Below the pieces are notes generated by a model. The model had not been told where the DNA came from. It saw only the letters and a list, made by a program, of their open reading frames with translations, and ran no database searches. The translations under genes were made by a program, and so were the position numbers. Shown piece by piece: positions 49,480 through 59,032 of a DNA stretch of 64,000 nucleotides. How positions within the stretch are numbered: the first letter of the stretch is position 1; every line of letters starts with the position of its first letter. Source of the stretch: Pedobacter endophyticus (GTDB taxonomy: Bacteria; Bacteroidota; Bacteroidia; Sphingobacteriales; Sphingobacteriaceae); contig NZ_CP064939.1 of the NCBI RefSeq assembly GCF_015679185.1, forward strand, positions 2,418,001-2,482,000, given 5' to 3'.

Positions 49480-51354
49480 TTATTTTAAAGCTGTTTTGCT
49501 AAAAATATGGTATTCTCCGGGCGCCAGCGTTGCCGAGTAGGTGCCCGAAGCCAAATTAATGTTGTTTCCAACCGCATCAAGCCATGTTCCCGAAGCGCCA
49601 AAATCGATACTCGCCGTTTGGTTCACCACATCGAAATTACCTACCACCAAAACAGTATTGCTCCCTTCAACCAATTTGATGTACTTAATTCCGCCAGCCA
49701 AATTGCAACTCGAAGTGGTAGCATTGAAAATGCTATTGTTCTTTTTCAGTCGGATAAACTTCGCGTAGGCATCATACAAAGCCCTGCGATTCGGTTCGCT
49801 GTAATATTCCCATTTAATTGGCTTTTCGCCCGTTCTCTCGTTAAAATCTATACGGATATCGTAACCCAACTCGCCAAATTGCCAAATCATTTTCGGCCCG
49901 GGAACGGCGAACAAGAACGCTGCTGCAAGTTCCGCCCGCTTTAAAGCAGTGGCCAAATTTCCTTTTATTACATAATTGCCCGAGGCATTTCCGTATTCAA
50001 GGTTTTTAAAGTTCAGACGTTCTTCATCGTGACTTTCGGCATAGCTAACGAGGTTTTCTGATTTCGAAAAACCGTGATTGGCATAAAAGCCCCATTGAAA
50101 ATTAGAATTGCTCAACCAACCCATCGTGGCCTCATTCATGTTGTAGTTAAGGTTGTTCCAAAGCATCATACCTTCATCAGCCAACACTTTTTCTTCGGAT
50201 TCTTCGGCAAAATGCTCTAGAATCACATATAAATTTGGGTCGATGCTTTTGATGTAATTGTTGTAATCTTTCCAAATGGCTATCCGCCCGGCATCGTATT
50301 TCCTAAACACATCATCGCCCGATGACTGAGTTTGCGTAAAGCCTTTCGATAAATCGAAGCGAAAACCATCAATTTTGTACTGCTGCATCCAGAATTTCAT
50401 CACATCTTTCGAAAACTTTTTGGTTGCGGCGCTTTCATGATTAAAATCGTAGCCTACATTAAAAGGATGTTTGGCATCTACATTGAACCAAGGGCTACTG
50501 GCTGTAGGCTTGGCCCCATCAAAATACAATTGCACCATTGGCGATTGACCGAACGAATGGTTCAAAACCATATCTAAAATTACTGCAATTCCTTTGCCGT
50601 GGCATTCGTCGATAAAGTTTTGCAACGCCACTTTAGTACCGTAATATTTGTCGGGTGCAAAATAAAACGACGGATTATAGCCCCAGCTTAAATTTCCTTC
50701 AAACTCGTTAACAGGCATTAATTCGATGGCATTAATCCCCAACCCGCTTAAATAATCGAGCTTTGCCAACGTTGAGGCATAACTATGTTCGGTGGTAAAA
50801 TCGCGAATCAATAATTCATAAATCACCAAATTGTTTTTAGCGGGACGGGTAAAACTGGTATTTTTCCATGTATAAGTGGGCTGATTGGCCTGCATTACAC
50901 TTACAATCCCCGTCGTTTTTCCGGTTGGATAAGTTTTTAAATTGGGGTAAACTGATGGAGAGATGTATTGGTCGTTGTTCGGATCGAGCACTTTCTCGCA
51001 ATACGGATCGGCAACCTTCAAACTTCCATCAACATAAAACTGGTAAGCATATTCTGTATTTGGGTTAAGGTTATCGATTTGAACCCACCAGGTGTTCCCG
51101 TCCGGCGTTTTTTTCATAACGTTTGCCGCGGTCGACCAATCGTTGAAGTCGCCAATTAACGATACCGAATTCTTTCCCGGTGCGTAAAGCGTAACAATTG
51201 CGGATGTGCCGTTATTGATAAATGCAACACCATCTTTGGCCCCGGCGGGCAACTCGGTATTGGTTGGTATCGGGTCATTGCCTCCATTTGCTGCTTTTTT
51301 ACAGGCTGCATTAAACGCTGTTACTAGCAGCAGTAAATAAATAATTTTTTTCAT
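49480..51354 (-). CDS. GH13 alpha-amylase family lipoprotein with N-terminal beta-sandwich
   Basis: A 624-residue lipoprotein (NAAC, Cys18) that hydrolyses alpha-glucans at the cell surface or in the periplasm. Residues about 45-140 are an Ig-like/CBM48-type domain (VTLYAPGKNSVSLIGDFNDW). The GH13 barrel follows with all four regions: DMVLNHSFG, GFRFDLSKGF (nucleophile Asp334), VILEHFAE (acid/base Glu380) and AESHDEERL (Asp443). The C-terminal beta domain is about 545-624. Start at 51354 gives a proper signal peptide; an upstream ATG adds 30 non-signal residues. Last gene of the starch/maltose cluster. Confidence 0.93.
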   Translation of the reverse strand: MKKIIYLLLLVTAFNAACKKAANGGNDPIPTNTELPAGAKDGVAFINNGTSAIVTLYAPGKNSVSLIGDFNDWSTAANVMKKTPDGNTWWVQIDNLNPNTEYAYQFYVDGSLKVADPYCEKVLDPNNDQYISPSVYPNLKTYPTGKTTGIVSVMQANQPTYTWKNTSFTRPAKNNLVIYELLIRDFTTEHSYASTLAKLDYLSGLGINAIELMPVNEFEGNLSWGYNPSFYFAPDKYYGTKVALQNFIDECHGKGIAVILDMVLNHSFGQSPMVQLYFDGAKPTASSPWFNVDAKHPFNVGYDFNHESAATKKFSKDVMKFWMQQYKIDGFRFDLSKGFTQTQSSGDDVFRKYDAGRIAIWKDYNNYIKSIDPNLYVILEHFAEESEEKVLADEGMMLWNNLNYNMNEATMGWLSNSNFQWGFYANHGFSKSENLVSYAESHDEERLNFKNLEYGNASGNYVIKGNLATALKRAELAAAFLFAVPGPKMIWQFGELGYDIRIDFNERTGEKPIKWEYYSEPNRRALYDAYAKFIRLKKNNSIFNATTSSCNLAGGIKYIKLVEGSNTVLVVGNFDVVNQTASIDFGASGTWLDAVGNNINLASGTYSATLAPGEYHIFSKTALK

Positions 51355-51551
51355 TTTGGTTTTCCTCTGGTTTGATTTCACTGATTTAGTTGATTGCACC
51401 GATCTAAAGTCATAGGGTGAATGTATGCCTATGTAGGTATGCATCCGATGACTTATCTCAGCCTTTCGTCATCGCGATTACCCATCAGGGTTGTGCCCTG
51501 AAGAAAATGAGGATGACGTTTTTGATATCCTTTAAGCATATATGCACTCAC

Positions 51552-51652
51552 CATGAACGGTCGTCATCCTCAGCTTGGCTTGGGATCTATTTAGCACGAA
51601 CGCTAAGCATGAAAGATGCTGAAATGAATTCAGCAGGACGAAGCGGTCATGC
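51552..51652 (-). repeat. Diverged reverse copy of the 188-bp repeat
   Basis: Reverse complement shows GACCGCTTCGTCCTGCTGAA...GCTGAGGATGACGACCGTTC, matching the second half of the three copies at 18223-18757. With the repeat at 51699 it fills the gap between the MFS and GH13 genes. Confidence 0.7.
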
Positions 51653-51698
51653 GTTAACTCCGATTTCTTGGAGAACGAAGCGAACTACTTTGTGAATG

Positions 51699-51761
51699 AG
51701 ATTGCTTCGGCTCGCTCTTATCCCGCCTCGCTACAAGGTAGCCCCTTTGGGGCAATGACGA
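51699..51761. repeat. Diverged copy of the AGATTGCTTCG repeat
   Basis: Starts AGATTGCTTCGGCTCGCTC and ends GGGGCAATGACGA, with a small hairpin insert (GCCCCTTTGGGGC). Complete form at 53214-53279. Confidence 0.6.
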
Positions 51762-51767
51762 AATTTG

Positions 51768-53144
51768 TTAAACCGATCTGTTTTCTTCGATCTTAAGTTC
51801 TGTTGTTAAAACCGCGTTTGTTTTCTTAGGCTCTCTAATAAACAAATAGCAGATTACGGCGGCCAGAATCATTAATCCGCCACCCAACTGAACCGCCAAA
51901 AGTCGATCATTATTTAAAACGTTGCGCATTAACCAGCCAAAACCGAGCGAAGCAATAATCTCTGGCAGTACGATAAAAAAATTGAAAATGCCCATGTAAA
52001 TCCCGATTTTATCTTTGGGCAGCGAACCGCTTAGCATGGCATACGGCATGGAGAGAATACTTGCCCAGGCAATGCCAACACCCGTCATGCATAAATACAA
52101 CATGTTTTTATCGTGCACCCAGGCTACGCTGATTAAACCGATTGCACCACAGATAAGGCACAGCGCATGCGTTGTTTTTCTGCCCAATGCATCGGCAATT
52201 TTAGGTAACACCAGCGCAAACAAGAAAGTAATCACGCTATAATAGGCGAGTGTTAAACTACCGAAATCGGCGCCTTGCGCATAAACAGGATCTGCGGCAT
52301 CTTTGCCTCCAAAAACATTTACTGCTACTGCCGTGGTGTAATAAAACCACATTAAAAAGAGGCCCGGCCAGGTAAAAAACTGAACGAGGGATACGATTTG
52401 CATGCGCTTGGGCATGTTGCGGAGTGCATGAAGTATTTCGTTTGCGCCACCCAAAAAGCCGCTGCTGTTTTTATCCAGTTTTTCTTTAAAGTCTGGATTT
52501 TGAGGTGGGTATTCTTTAGTGGTAAAAACCGTCCATAAAACGGCGGCAAAAAAGAAAAATGCACCGATGTAAAAAGAGAACTTTACGTTTTCCGGAATAC
52601 TGCCTTGTTCGGCGGTATTTTGCAGATTAAATACGTTTTTCATTAGCCAAGGTAAGGCAGAGGCCACACTTCCACCTAAGCCAATCATCATACTTTGCAT
52701 AATGAAACCACGATTTACCTGGCTATCGGGCAGTTTATCGGTAACAAAAGCACGAAATGGCTCCATAGCAATGTTGCCGAAAACATCCAAAATCCAGAGC
52801 AAGCCGGCGGCCATCCACAATACGCTGCTGTGCGGCATAAAAATGAGCGCAATACTGCTTACAATGGCGCCGATCATAAAATAGGGTCTTCTTCTGCCCC
52901 ATTTTGGATGCCAGGTCCGATCGCTCAAATAACCGATAATAGGCTGCACCAAAAGACCTGTTAGCGGAGCGGCCAAAAACAATAAGGGTACCTGATCGGG
53001 ATTGGCGCCGAGGTTTTCGTAAATACGCCCCATGTTGGCACGCTGTAAATCCCAACCAAATTGAATACCGAAAAAGCCCACACTCATGTTGATGATTTGC
53101 GCAAGCGTTAATTTCGGATTCTCGAATACTGTTTTTAAGCTCAT
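51768..53144 (-). CDS. MFS transporter, maltose/sugar type (SLC45/GPH-like)
   Basis: A 458-residue inner-membrane protein with 12 hydrophobic segments. The start SVGFFGIQFGWDLQRANMGR, loop motif IIGYLSDRTWHPKWGRRRPY, and NVFGNIAMEPFRAF-like DVFGNIAMEPFRAFVTDKLP are typical of the disaccharide/H+ symporter branch of the major facilitator superfamily that takes sucrose or maltose. Between GH13 and GH65 genes its substrate is most likely maltose (inference from context). It lies after the repeat-rich gap following the GH13 lipoprotein and is read in the same direction. Confidence 0.88.
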   Translation of the reverse strand: MSLKTVFENPKLTLAQIINMSVGFFGIQFGWDLQRANMGRIYENLGANPDQVPLLFLAAPLTGLLVQPIIGYLSDRTWHPKWGRRRPYFMIGAIVSSIALIFMPHSSVLWMAAGLLWILDVFGNIAMEPFRAFVTDKLPDSQVNRGFIMQSMMIGLGGSVASALPWLMKNVFNLQNTAEQGSIPENVKFSFYIGAFFFFAAVLWTVFTTKEYPPQNPDFKEKLDKNSSGFLGGANEILHALRNMPKRMQIVSLVQFFTWPGLFLMWFYYTTAVAVNVFGGKDAADPVYAQGADFGSLTLAYYSVITFLFALVLPKIADALGRKTTHALCLICGAIGLISVAWVHDKNMLYLCMTGVGIAWASILSMPYAMLSGSLPKDKIGIYMGIFNFFIVLPEIIASLGFGWLMRNVLNNDRLLAVQLGGGLMILAAVICYLFIREPKKTNAVLTTELKIEENRSV

Positions 53145-53213
53145 TATATTTGGGTTTGTTTTGTCCTTTAATTTGGTTTTATATTTGGTTTCACCTACAA
53201 AGTATATAAACGG

Positions 53214-53279
53214 TCGTCATTGCGAGGCACGAAGCAATCTACTTCGCTAATGAGATTGCTTCGTACCTCGCAATGACGA
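53214..53279. repeat. 66-bp near-perfect inverted-repeat element
   Basis: 27-base arms (TCGTCATTGCGAGG + ACGAAGCAATCT, and its complement) with one mismatch and a 12-base loop. It lies between the MFS and GH13 genes. Half copies are at 27195 and 51699. Confidence 0.9.
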
Positions 53280-53307
53280 AATGGCTTTACCTTAGCGGTT
53301 AATTTCT

Positions 53308-55185
53308 CTAAAATTCTATCACCTGCGCCGTAACGGGTGCAAGTTTTACCGGTATGCTTGTTCCTGCCGGTATATTTAATTTTTTATCTGTTAATAAATC
53401 GGTAACGGGCGACGAATGCTTCACTTTCAAAATGTCGTCGGGGATTTCGATGTTGGCCTCCAGCGTTTGATTTCTATCAAAATTGGCTACGACCAACAGG
53501 CGCTGATTTGCCGAATACCGAATAAACGCATACATGCGGTTATTCATATTCCCTGTTTGCGGAACATCGTAAATATCGCCATGTAAAACAGCATCGCTTG
53601 TTGAGGTCACTTTTAGCAACTGCTTGTAATAGGCTCTTAAATTTTGTTGTGCTTCATCTAATTTACCACCGTCAAATAAGCCTCCGTTCATCCATTTCTG
53701 ATGGTTCGGAACGCCCCAATAATCGAAGATGGTGGTGCGGTTATCGTCTCCACCAAAACCCTCTTGTCCTTTTCCGGGCTCGCCAACTTCCTGACCAAAA
53801 TATAGCATTACGGGGCCAGCGCCAAGCGTTGCCGAAACTACCATTGCAGGTAAGGCCAGTTCGGCCTTTCCTGCAAAGCCTGCCGATGCAATGCGTTCTT
53901 CATCGTGGTTTTCTAAAAAGCGCAACATATGTTTGCCAAAACCAGCGCTTTCTACCTGCCATACCCGACGAATGTCTTTTACATCTGCAGATGGTTCGTT
54001 CCTGATTAACTTTTTTAACCCATCATAAAGTCCCACCTTATCGTACAAGTAATCGAACTTGCCTTCATTTAAATATTGTTTATAAACTTTTGGATTGTAA
54101 GCCTCGCCCAGGAAAATCAAATCGGGCTTAACTTGCTTTACCTGCGGAATAACCCAATTCCAAAAAGCTATCGGCACCATTTCGGCCATATCGCAGCGAA
54201 AGCCGTCAACTCCTTTATTGGTCCAGTAGATTAAAATATCACGCATTTTTGTCCAAACGGGCGGAATGGGATCAAAATGTTGTTGTTCGTGGTTTTGATA
54301 ATCGACACCATAATTTAATTTGATCGTTTCATACCAGTCGTCATATTTAGGCGATGCTGAGAATACGTTATTGCCTGTCGCTTTGGCCGGATTTTCGTCG
54401 AACTTTCCATCCTGCAACACCGAAAGCGGTGTCTTTTGTCCGTTTGTAGGCACTACCAAAGGTTGGCCGGGAAGGTAATAGAAGTCGTTTTGCGTGCTGA
54501 AACTTCTATTCAGGTCATCTTTTTCGCCAAAATCGACTACCCCCTTCGGCTTGGCGTACGAATGGTAACTTCTGGCCACATGATTGGGAACAAAATCGAT
54601 AATCACCTTCAAATCCTTCGCATGCGTTCGTTTAATTAACTCCTCAAACTCGTTCATGCGGTTCTTCACATCAACCGCCAAATCAGGATTAACGTCGTAA
54701 TAATCGCGGATGGCGTATGCCGAACCTGCACGACCTTTTACCACGTCGGCATCATCTACCTTAATGCCGTAAGCCGAATAATCGGTTAAACTTGCATGGG
54801 CAAGGGCTCCAGTGTACCAAACATAGTTTGCGTGAAGCTCTTTAATGCCATCCAGCGCTTTATCTGTAATATCGTTGAACTTGCCAGAACCATTTTGCTC
54901 GATGGTGCCGTAAGGAATATTTGTTGTGTTTTTATTCCCGAATAAACGGGGCAATAATTGATATATAACGATTTGCTTATCGTTCATATTTTGACTCTTT
55001 TTTTGTTCGCAGGATGATAATGATAGGATTGTAAAGGTAATTAAAAGGGTCAAAATCCTTGCTTTTCCCTTCTGATGAAAATTAAGAATTAACTCTCCAA
55101 AAGGGGTTAAGCCAGAAGCCGAAAAATGCTTTTTGCTTATCGAAGCTCGCGGTTGAAACCCTTTAACATTTGTACTTTTCTTCAT
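53308..55185 (-). CDS. GH13 alpha-amylase family lipoprotein
   Basis: A 625-residue predicted lipoprotein with lipobox LSSC (Cys59). It keeps the GH13 regions: VIIDFVPNHVAR, DGFRCDMAEM (nucleophile Asp332), IFLGEAYNP (acid/base Glu361) and FLENHDEERI (Asp428). The barrel begins IVIYQLLPRLFG. The odd point is the long 42-residue stretch before the hydrophobic signal segment; no ATG closer to it is found, so either the start is a non-ATG codon or the N-terminus is unusual. Likely acts on malto-oligosaccharides in the periplasm. Its upstream side is the ten-unit repeat array. Confidence 0.9.
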   Translation of the reverse strand: MKKSTNVKGFQPRASISKKHFSASGLTPFGELILNFHQKGKARILTLLITFTILSLSSCEQKKSQNMNDKQIVIYQLLPRLFGNKNTTNIPYGTIEQNGSGKFNDITDKALDGIKELHANYVWYTGALAHASLTDYSAYGIKVDDADVVKGRAGSAYAIRDYYDVNPDLAVDVKNRMNEFEELIKRTHAKDLKVIIDFVPNHVARSYHSYAKPKGVVDFGEKDDLNRSFSTQNDFYYLPGQPLVVPTNGQKTPLSVLQDGKFDENPAKATGNNVFSASPKYDDWYETIKLNYGVDYQNHEQQHFDPIPPVWTKMRDILIYWTNKGVDGFRCDMAEMVPIAFWNWVIPQVKQVKPDLIFLGEAYNPKVYKQYLNEGKFDYLYDKVGLYDGLKKLIRNEPSADVKDIRRVWQVESAGFGKHMLRFLENHDEERIASAGFAGKAELALPAMVVSATLGAGPVMLYFGQEVGEPGKGQEGFGGDDNRTTIFDYWGVPNHQKWMNGGLFDGGKLDEAQQNLRAYYKQLLKVTSTSDAVLHGDIYDVPQTGNMNNRMYAFIRYSANQRLLVVANFDRNQTLEANIEIPDDILKVKHSSPVTDLLTDKKLNIPAGTSIPVKLAPVTAQVIEF

Positions 55186-55202
55186 TTTTTATTGTTTTAT
55201 TT

Positions 55203-55737
55203 CCGTCAGCTAAAGCTAGACGGCAATAGCGGACCTTTTCAGCTTTTACTTTTATCCGTCAGCTGAAGCTAGACGGCAATAGCGGACCTTTTCAGCTTTT
55301 GTACAACTTCAGCCGTCAGCTGAAGCTAGACGGCAATAGCGGATCTTTTCAGCTTTTGTACAACATTTATCCGTCAGCTAAAGCTAGACGGCAATAGCGG
55401 ACCTTTTCAGCTTTGGCACAACTTTTATCCGTCAGCTGAAGCTAGACGGCAATTGGGCCTTTTCAGCTTTTACATTTATCCGTCAGCTGAAGCTAGACGG
55501 CAATAGCGGACCTTTTCAGCTTTTGTACAACTTTTATCCGTCAGCTGAAGCTAGACGGCAATTGGGCCTTTTCAGCTTTTGTACAACTTTTATTCGTCAG
55601 CTAAAGCTAGACGGCAATAGTGGACCTTTTCAGCTTTTGTACAACTTTTATCTGTCAGCTGAAGCTAGACGGCAATCGGGCCTTTTCAGCTTTTACTTTT
55701 ATCCGTCAGTTAAAGCTAGACGGCAATAGCGGGTCTT
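55203..55737. repeat. Ten-unit palindromic repeat array
   Basis: Ten copies of CCGTCAGCTGAAGCTAGACG (with small changes), each followed by a GCAATAGCGGACCTTTTCAG-type segment; spacing about 48-62 bases. Each unit folds as CCGTC..GACGG with inner AGCT..AGCT. It lies between two genes of the maltose cluster and fills the 602-base gap. Confidence 0.93.
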
Positions 55738-55764
55738 CCTTCTTTAAGCTTTCTGCTTTTAGTC

Positions 55765-55815
55765 TTCGGACTTCCCGACTTCGGACTTCAGACTTCAGAC
55801 TTCGGACTCCCGACT
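55765..55815. repeat. GACTTCG heptamer repeat reaching into the GH65 gene
   Basis: Consecutive heptamers GACTTCG, GACTTCA, GACTTCA, GACTTCG; the GH65 stop codon (55788-55790) lies inside the run, so its last eight residues (VGSPKSEV) are made from repeat DNA. Confidence 0.7.
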
Positions 55816-58133
55816 TCTTTCTTCAAGCTTTCTTCGATCTCTAATTCTGCATTGCCCTCTAGTTTATACAACTGGTTTCTGATGCCAATTTCCAGTGCAA
55901 TGTCGTTATTGTTTTTAATGTTGATTCCGTTTTCGCTGATGTTTACCTTAAGCGTAGCGCCCCTAAAGCCAATAGTAAACGAAAATGATTTCCATTTTTC
56001 GGGCAAGAAAGGATTGAACTGTAATTTGCCATCCCGAACACGCATGCCCGCAAATCCTTCTACCACGCTCATCCATGTTCCGGCCATTGAGGTAATGTGC
56101 AAGCCATCTTCGGTATCGTTGTTATAATCATCTAAATCTAATCGTGCGGTGCGTAAATAAAACTCATACGCTCGGGCCTCATCGTTTAATTTAGCAGCTA
56201 AAATGCTGTGCACACAAGGCGATAAAGAACTTTCGTGAACGGTACGCGGTTCGTAAAAATCGAAGTTTCTTCTGATTGTTTCCAAGTCGTAATCCTCTTC
56301 GAAGAAATAAAGCCCTTGCAAAACATCGGCTTGCTTAATAAAAGGTGAGCGTAAAATCCTGTCCCAACTCCATTTCTGGTTGATCGGTCTTTCGCTTGCC
56401 GGTAAATCTTTAACCAAGGTCTGCTCCTTATCTAAATACCCATCCTGCTGTAAAAAGATGCCTCTTTCCTCGTCTTCCGGATAGTACATCTTCTCGATGA
56501 TATCGGCCCAGTCGGCAAATTCCTGATCGCTAAAGTTCAAGCGTTTCAACAGGTTGTTGTATTTTTGTGGTTGTTGTTTTTTTGCAATCCCCGCAGCTTC
56601 GGTGGTGTATTTCATGCACCAGGTAGCCAGTAAATTGGTGTACCAGTTATTATTTACGTTGTTTTCGTACTCGTTCGGACCTGTAACGCCAAGCATTACA
56701 TATTGCTGCTTATTGCTGCTCCAATTTACACGCTGTTTCCAAAACCGGGTAATGCCAATTAACACTTCCAGGCCGAAATCTGACAGATAACTTTCATCGC
56801 CCGTATAGCGGATGTAGTTGTAAATGGCAAAAGCAATGGCTCCATTCCTATGGATTTCCTCGAAGGTAATTTCCCACTCGTTGTGGCACTCTTCACCGTT
56901 CATGGTTACCATCGGGTACAATGCTGCGCCATCTTTAAAGCCTAGCTTGGTCGCATTTTCGATGGCCTTATCCAGTTGTTTGTAACGATAAACCAGTAAA
57001 TTTTTGCTTACCTCCTGTGGCGCTGTGGCCAGATAAAAAGGCACACAATAAGCCTCGGTATCCCAATAGGTAGAACCGCCGTACTTTTCGCCGGTAAAGC
57101 CTTTCGGACCGATATTTAAACGGTCATCTTTACCCGTGTAAGTTTGGAAAAGCTGGAAAATATTGAATCGAATGGCTTGTTGGGCTGATACATCGCCTTC
57201 AATGATGATGTCGCTTTCTTCCCACTTCGTTGCCCAGGCTTCGGTTTGTTCTTTCAATAAAGTATCAAAACCCTTGGCTGTTGCTTTGGCGATAACTGCT
57301 TTTGTCTCTTTTAAAAGTGATTCTTTCGGATAATTTTCTGATGATAAATTGGCAGCGATTTTAACCAAAGTGATTTCCTCGTTTGCCTTTACATCCACCG
57401 AAAAGCTCTGCCCTACAAATTTTTCCTTACGAACAGCTTCAACCTTGATATCTACTTTTTCAGCATTTTTATACAATTCAATATTACTTCCCGTGCAAAC
57501 CTCAAACTCGGTTTTTTTAGTCCGCAACTTAATGTAAGCTTCTGTACCGGTAATTTCATCAGCAACCATTGTCCAGAATTTTTCATCGTAGTTGCTGTCC
57601 TGATTTTTGATGTCGCCGTCGATAAATGGCATCAGGGTGATTTTTCCGTCAAAATTTAATGGTGTGATGCTGTAGCGGATTGCGCCAACTTCGTCATCCA
57701 CAATACTGCAAAAACGGGTCGCTTTTACCTTAACGGTTTTGCCGCTTTTTAGCGTTGCCGTAAAGGTGCGCTCCAAAACTCCTGTATGCATGTTAAGCAC
57801 ACGCTTAAAATCGGTTACCTGGGCGGTGGCTAAATCTAAAATTTCATCGTCCAGTTTTACTTCGATGCCCACCCAGTTAGCCGCATTTAACACTTTGGCA
57901 AAGTATTCAGGATAGCCGTTTTTCCACCAGCCAACACGGGTTTTATCGGGATAATACACGCCAGCAACGTAGTTACCCAACAAGGTTTCGCCCGTATAAG
58001 TTTCCTCAAAGTTGGCACGTTGCCCCATTCGGCCGTTACCCAAACTGAAAATACTTTCCGAAATTTTATTTAAATGTGGATCAAAGCCTTCTTCGATAAT
58101 GTTCCACTCATCTGCTTTAATATAGTTTTTCAT
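55788..58133 (-). CDS. GH65 phosphorylase, probably maltose phosphorylase
   Basis: Cytoplasmic enzyme of 781 residues that splits maltose with phosphate into glucose and beta-D-glucose 1-phosphate. N-terminal beta-sandwich (about 1-270; NKISESIFSLGNGRMGQRAN), helical linker, (alpha/alpha)6 barrel (about 320-690) with YWDTEAYCVPFYL, MNGEECHNEWEITFEEIHRN, the candidate general acid Glu488 in TGPNEYENNVNNN, and FDFYEPRTVHESSLSPCVHS, then a C-terminal beta domain. MNGEEC and the linked pgmB gene favour maltose over kojibiose or trehalose. No signal peptide. The last residues come from heptamer repeat DNA. Confidence 0.92.
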   Translation of the reverse strand: MKNYIKADEWNIIEEGFDPHLNKISESIFSLGNGRMGQRANFEETYTGETLLGNYVAGVYYPDKTRVGWWKNGYPEYFAKVLNAANWVGIEVKLDDEILDLATAQVTDFKRVLNMHTGVLERTFTATLKSGKTVKVKATRFCSIVDDEVGAIRYSITPLNFDGKITLMPFIDGDIKNQDSNYDEKFWTMVADEITGTEAYIKLRTKKTEFEVCTGSNIELYKNAEKVDIKVEAVRKEKFVGQSFSVDVKANEEITLVKIAANLSSENYPKESLLKETKAVIAKATAKGFDTLLKEQTEAWATKWEESDIIIEGDVSAQQAIRFNIFQLFQTYTGKDDRLNIGPKGFTGEKYGGSTYWDTEAYCVPFYLATAPQEVSKNLLVYRYKQLDKAIENATKLGFKDGAALYPMVTMNGEECHNEWEITFEEIHRNGAIAFAIYNYIRYTGDESYLSDFGLEVLIGITRFWKQRVNWSSNKQQYVMLGVTGPNEYENNVNNNWYTNLLATWCMKYTTEAAGIAKKQQPQKYNNLLKRLNFSDQEFADWADIIEKMYYPEDEERGIFLQQDGYLDKEQTLVKDLPASERPINQKWSWDRILRSPFIKQADVLQGLYFFEEDYDLETIRRNFDFYEPRTVHESSLSPCVHSILAAKLNDEARAYEFYLRTARLDLDDYNNDTEDGLHITSMAGTWMSVVEGFAGMRVRDGKLQFNPFLPEKWKSFSFTIGFRGATLKVNISENGINIKNNNDIALEIGIRNQLYKLEGNAELEIEESLKKEVGSPKSEV

Positions 58134-58206
58134 TTATTAGTATTGAGAAGTGAGATATGAGATATGAGACATGAGATCACACGCCTTAAACCTTAAACCC
58201 TACACC

Positions 58207-58896
58207 TTAAACCATTCTTTCTAAATCTTTAACCGTTAATTTATCCAATCCACTTACCACCAGATCTGCATCGGTAAGCACACTTTTTTCGCCGATGCCG
58301 ATGGCTTTCATCCCGCCGCGTTTTGCAGCTTCAACACCGGCAACTGCATCTTCGAAAACCACGCACTCATCAGGTGCGAAACCCAAAAGTTCTGCTCCTT
58401 TCAAGAAAACCTCCGGATCCGGCTTCGATTTCGTCACCATATTTCCATCTACAATCTGATCGAAAAAATGAGCGAGGTTTGTTTTTTCCAAAATGATTCC
58501 TGAGTTTTTGCTCGCAGAACCCAAGGCTAGTTTATAACCTGCCTGATGTATGGCAGTTAAAAAATCAACTGTTCCTGGTAACACTTCGGCGGGCGTCATT
58601 TTGGTAATCATGTCTACATACCACCCGTTTTTTAAGGCGGCCAGTTCTTCTTTTTCAGCGTCGGTCTTTTCTACTTCGCCCCAGGCCAAAATTTTGTTTA
58701 AGCTTTCTACCCTACTTACCCCTTTTAACTGCTCGTTTTGTACCTCTGTAAAATCGAAGCCCATCGAATTGGCTAAGCGCTTCCAGGCTTGATAGTGGTA
58801 AACCGCCGTATCGACCAGTACGCCATCTAAATCGAAGAGACAGGCTTTTATTTTAGTCGTAAGTCGTGAGTTTGAAGTCATGAGTCTTTCTTGCAT
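58207..58896 (-). CDS. pgmB: Beta-phosphoglucomutase
   Basis: HAD-superfamily phosphomutase converting beta-glucose 1-phosphate into glucose 6-phosphate. 229 residues with the nucleophile motif FDLDGVLVDTAVYHY, the cap domain (KGVSRVESLNKIL with the family R-x-x-S-L), LGSASKNS, and VFEDAVAGVEAAKRGGMKAI. An ATG at 58881 (MTSNSRLTTK) is equally good as a start. Directly upstream of the GH65 gene; the pair is a standard maltose-phosphorolysis unit. Confidence 0.95.
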   Translation of the reverse strand: MQERLMTSNSRLTTKIKACLFDLDGVLVDTAVYHYQAWKRLANSMGFDFTEVQNEQLKGVSRVESLNKILAWGEVEKTDAEKEELAALKNGWYVDMITKMTPAEVLPGTVDFLTAIHQAGYKLALGSASKNSGIILEKTNLAHFFDQIVDGNMVTKSKPDPEVFLKGAELLGFAPDECVVFEDAVAGVEAAKRGGMKAIGIGEKSVLTDADLVVSGLDKLTVKDLERMV

Positions 58897-58909
58897 TTTT
58901 ATAATATTA

Positions 58910-58960
58910 GTATCAAGTAGCGAGTATCAAGTATCAGTAGCGAGTATCAAGTATCAAGAC
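58910..58960. repeat. AGTATCAAG direct repeats
   Basis: Five overlapping copies of AGTATCAAGT / AGTAGCGAGTATCAAG. The same words occur at 4779 and 28704. A heptamer run follows at 58990-59025. Confidence 0.7.
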
Positions 58961-59032
58961 ATTTGTACGGCTTTCGGCTTATCACCTTGTCTTCGGACTT
59001 TCGGACCTCCGACTTCCCGACTAAATCTTCCT

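Noticed and set aside
55523..55844. ORFs of 68-74 residues in the hairpin array
   Set aside because: They are made of the repeated unit and have no conserved protein pattern.
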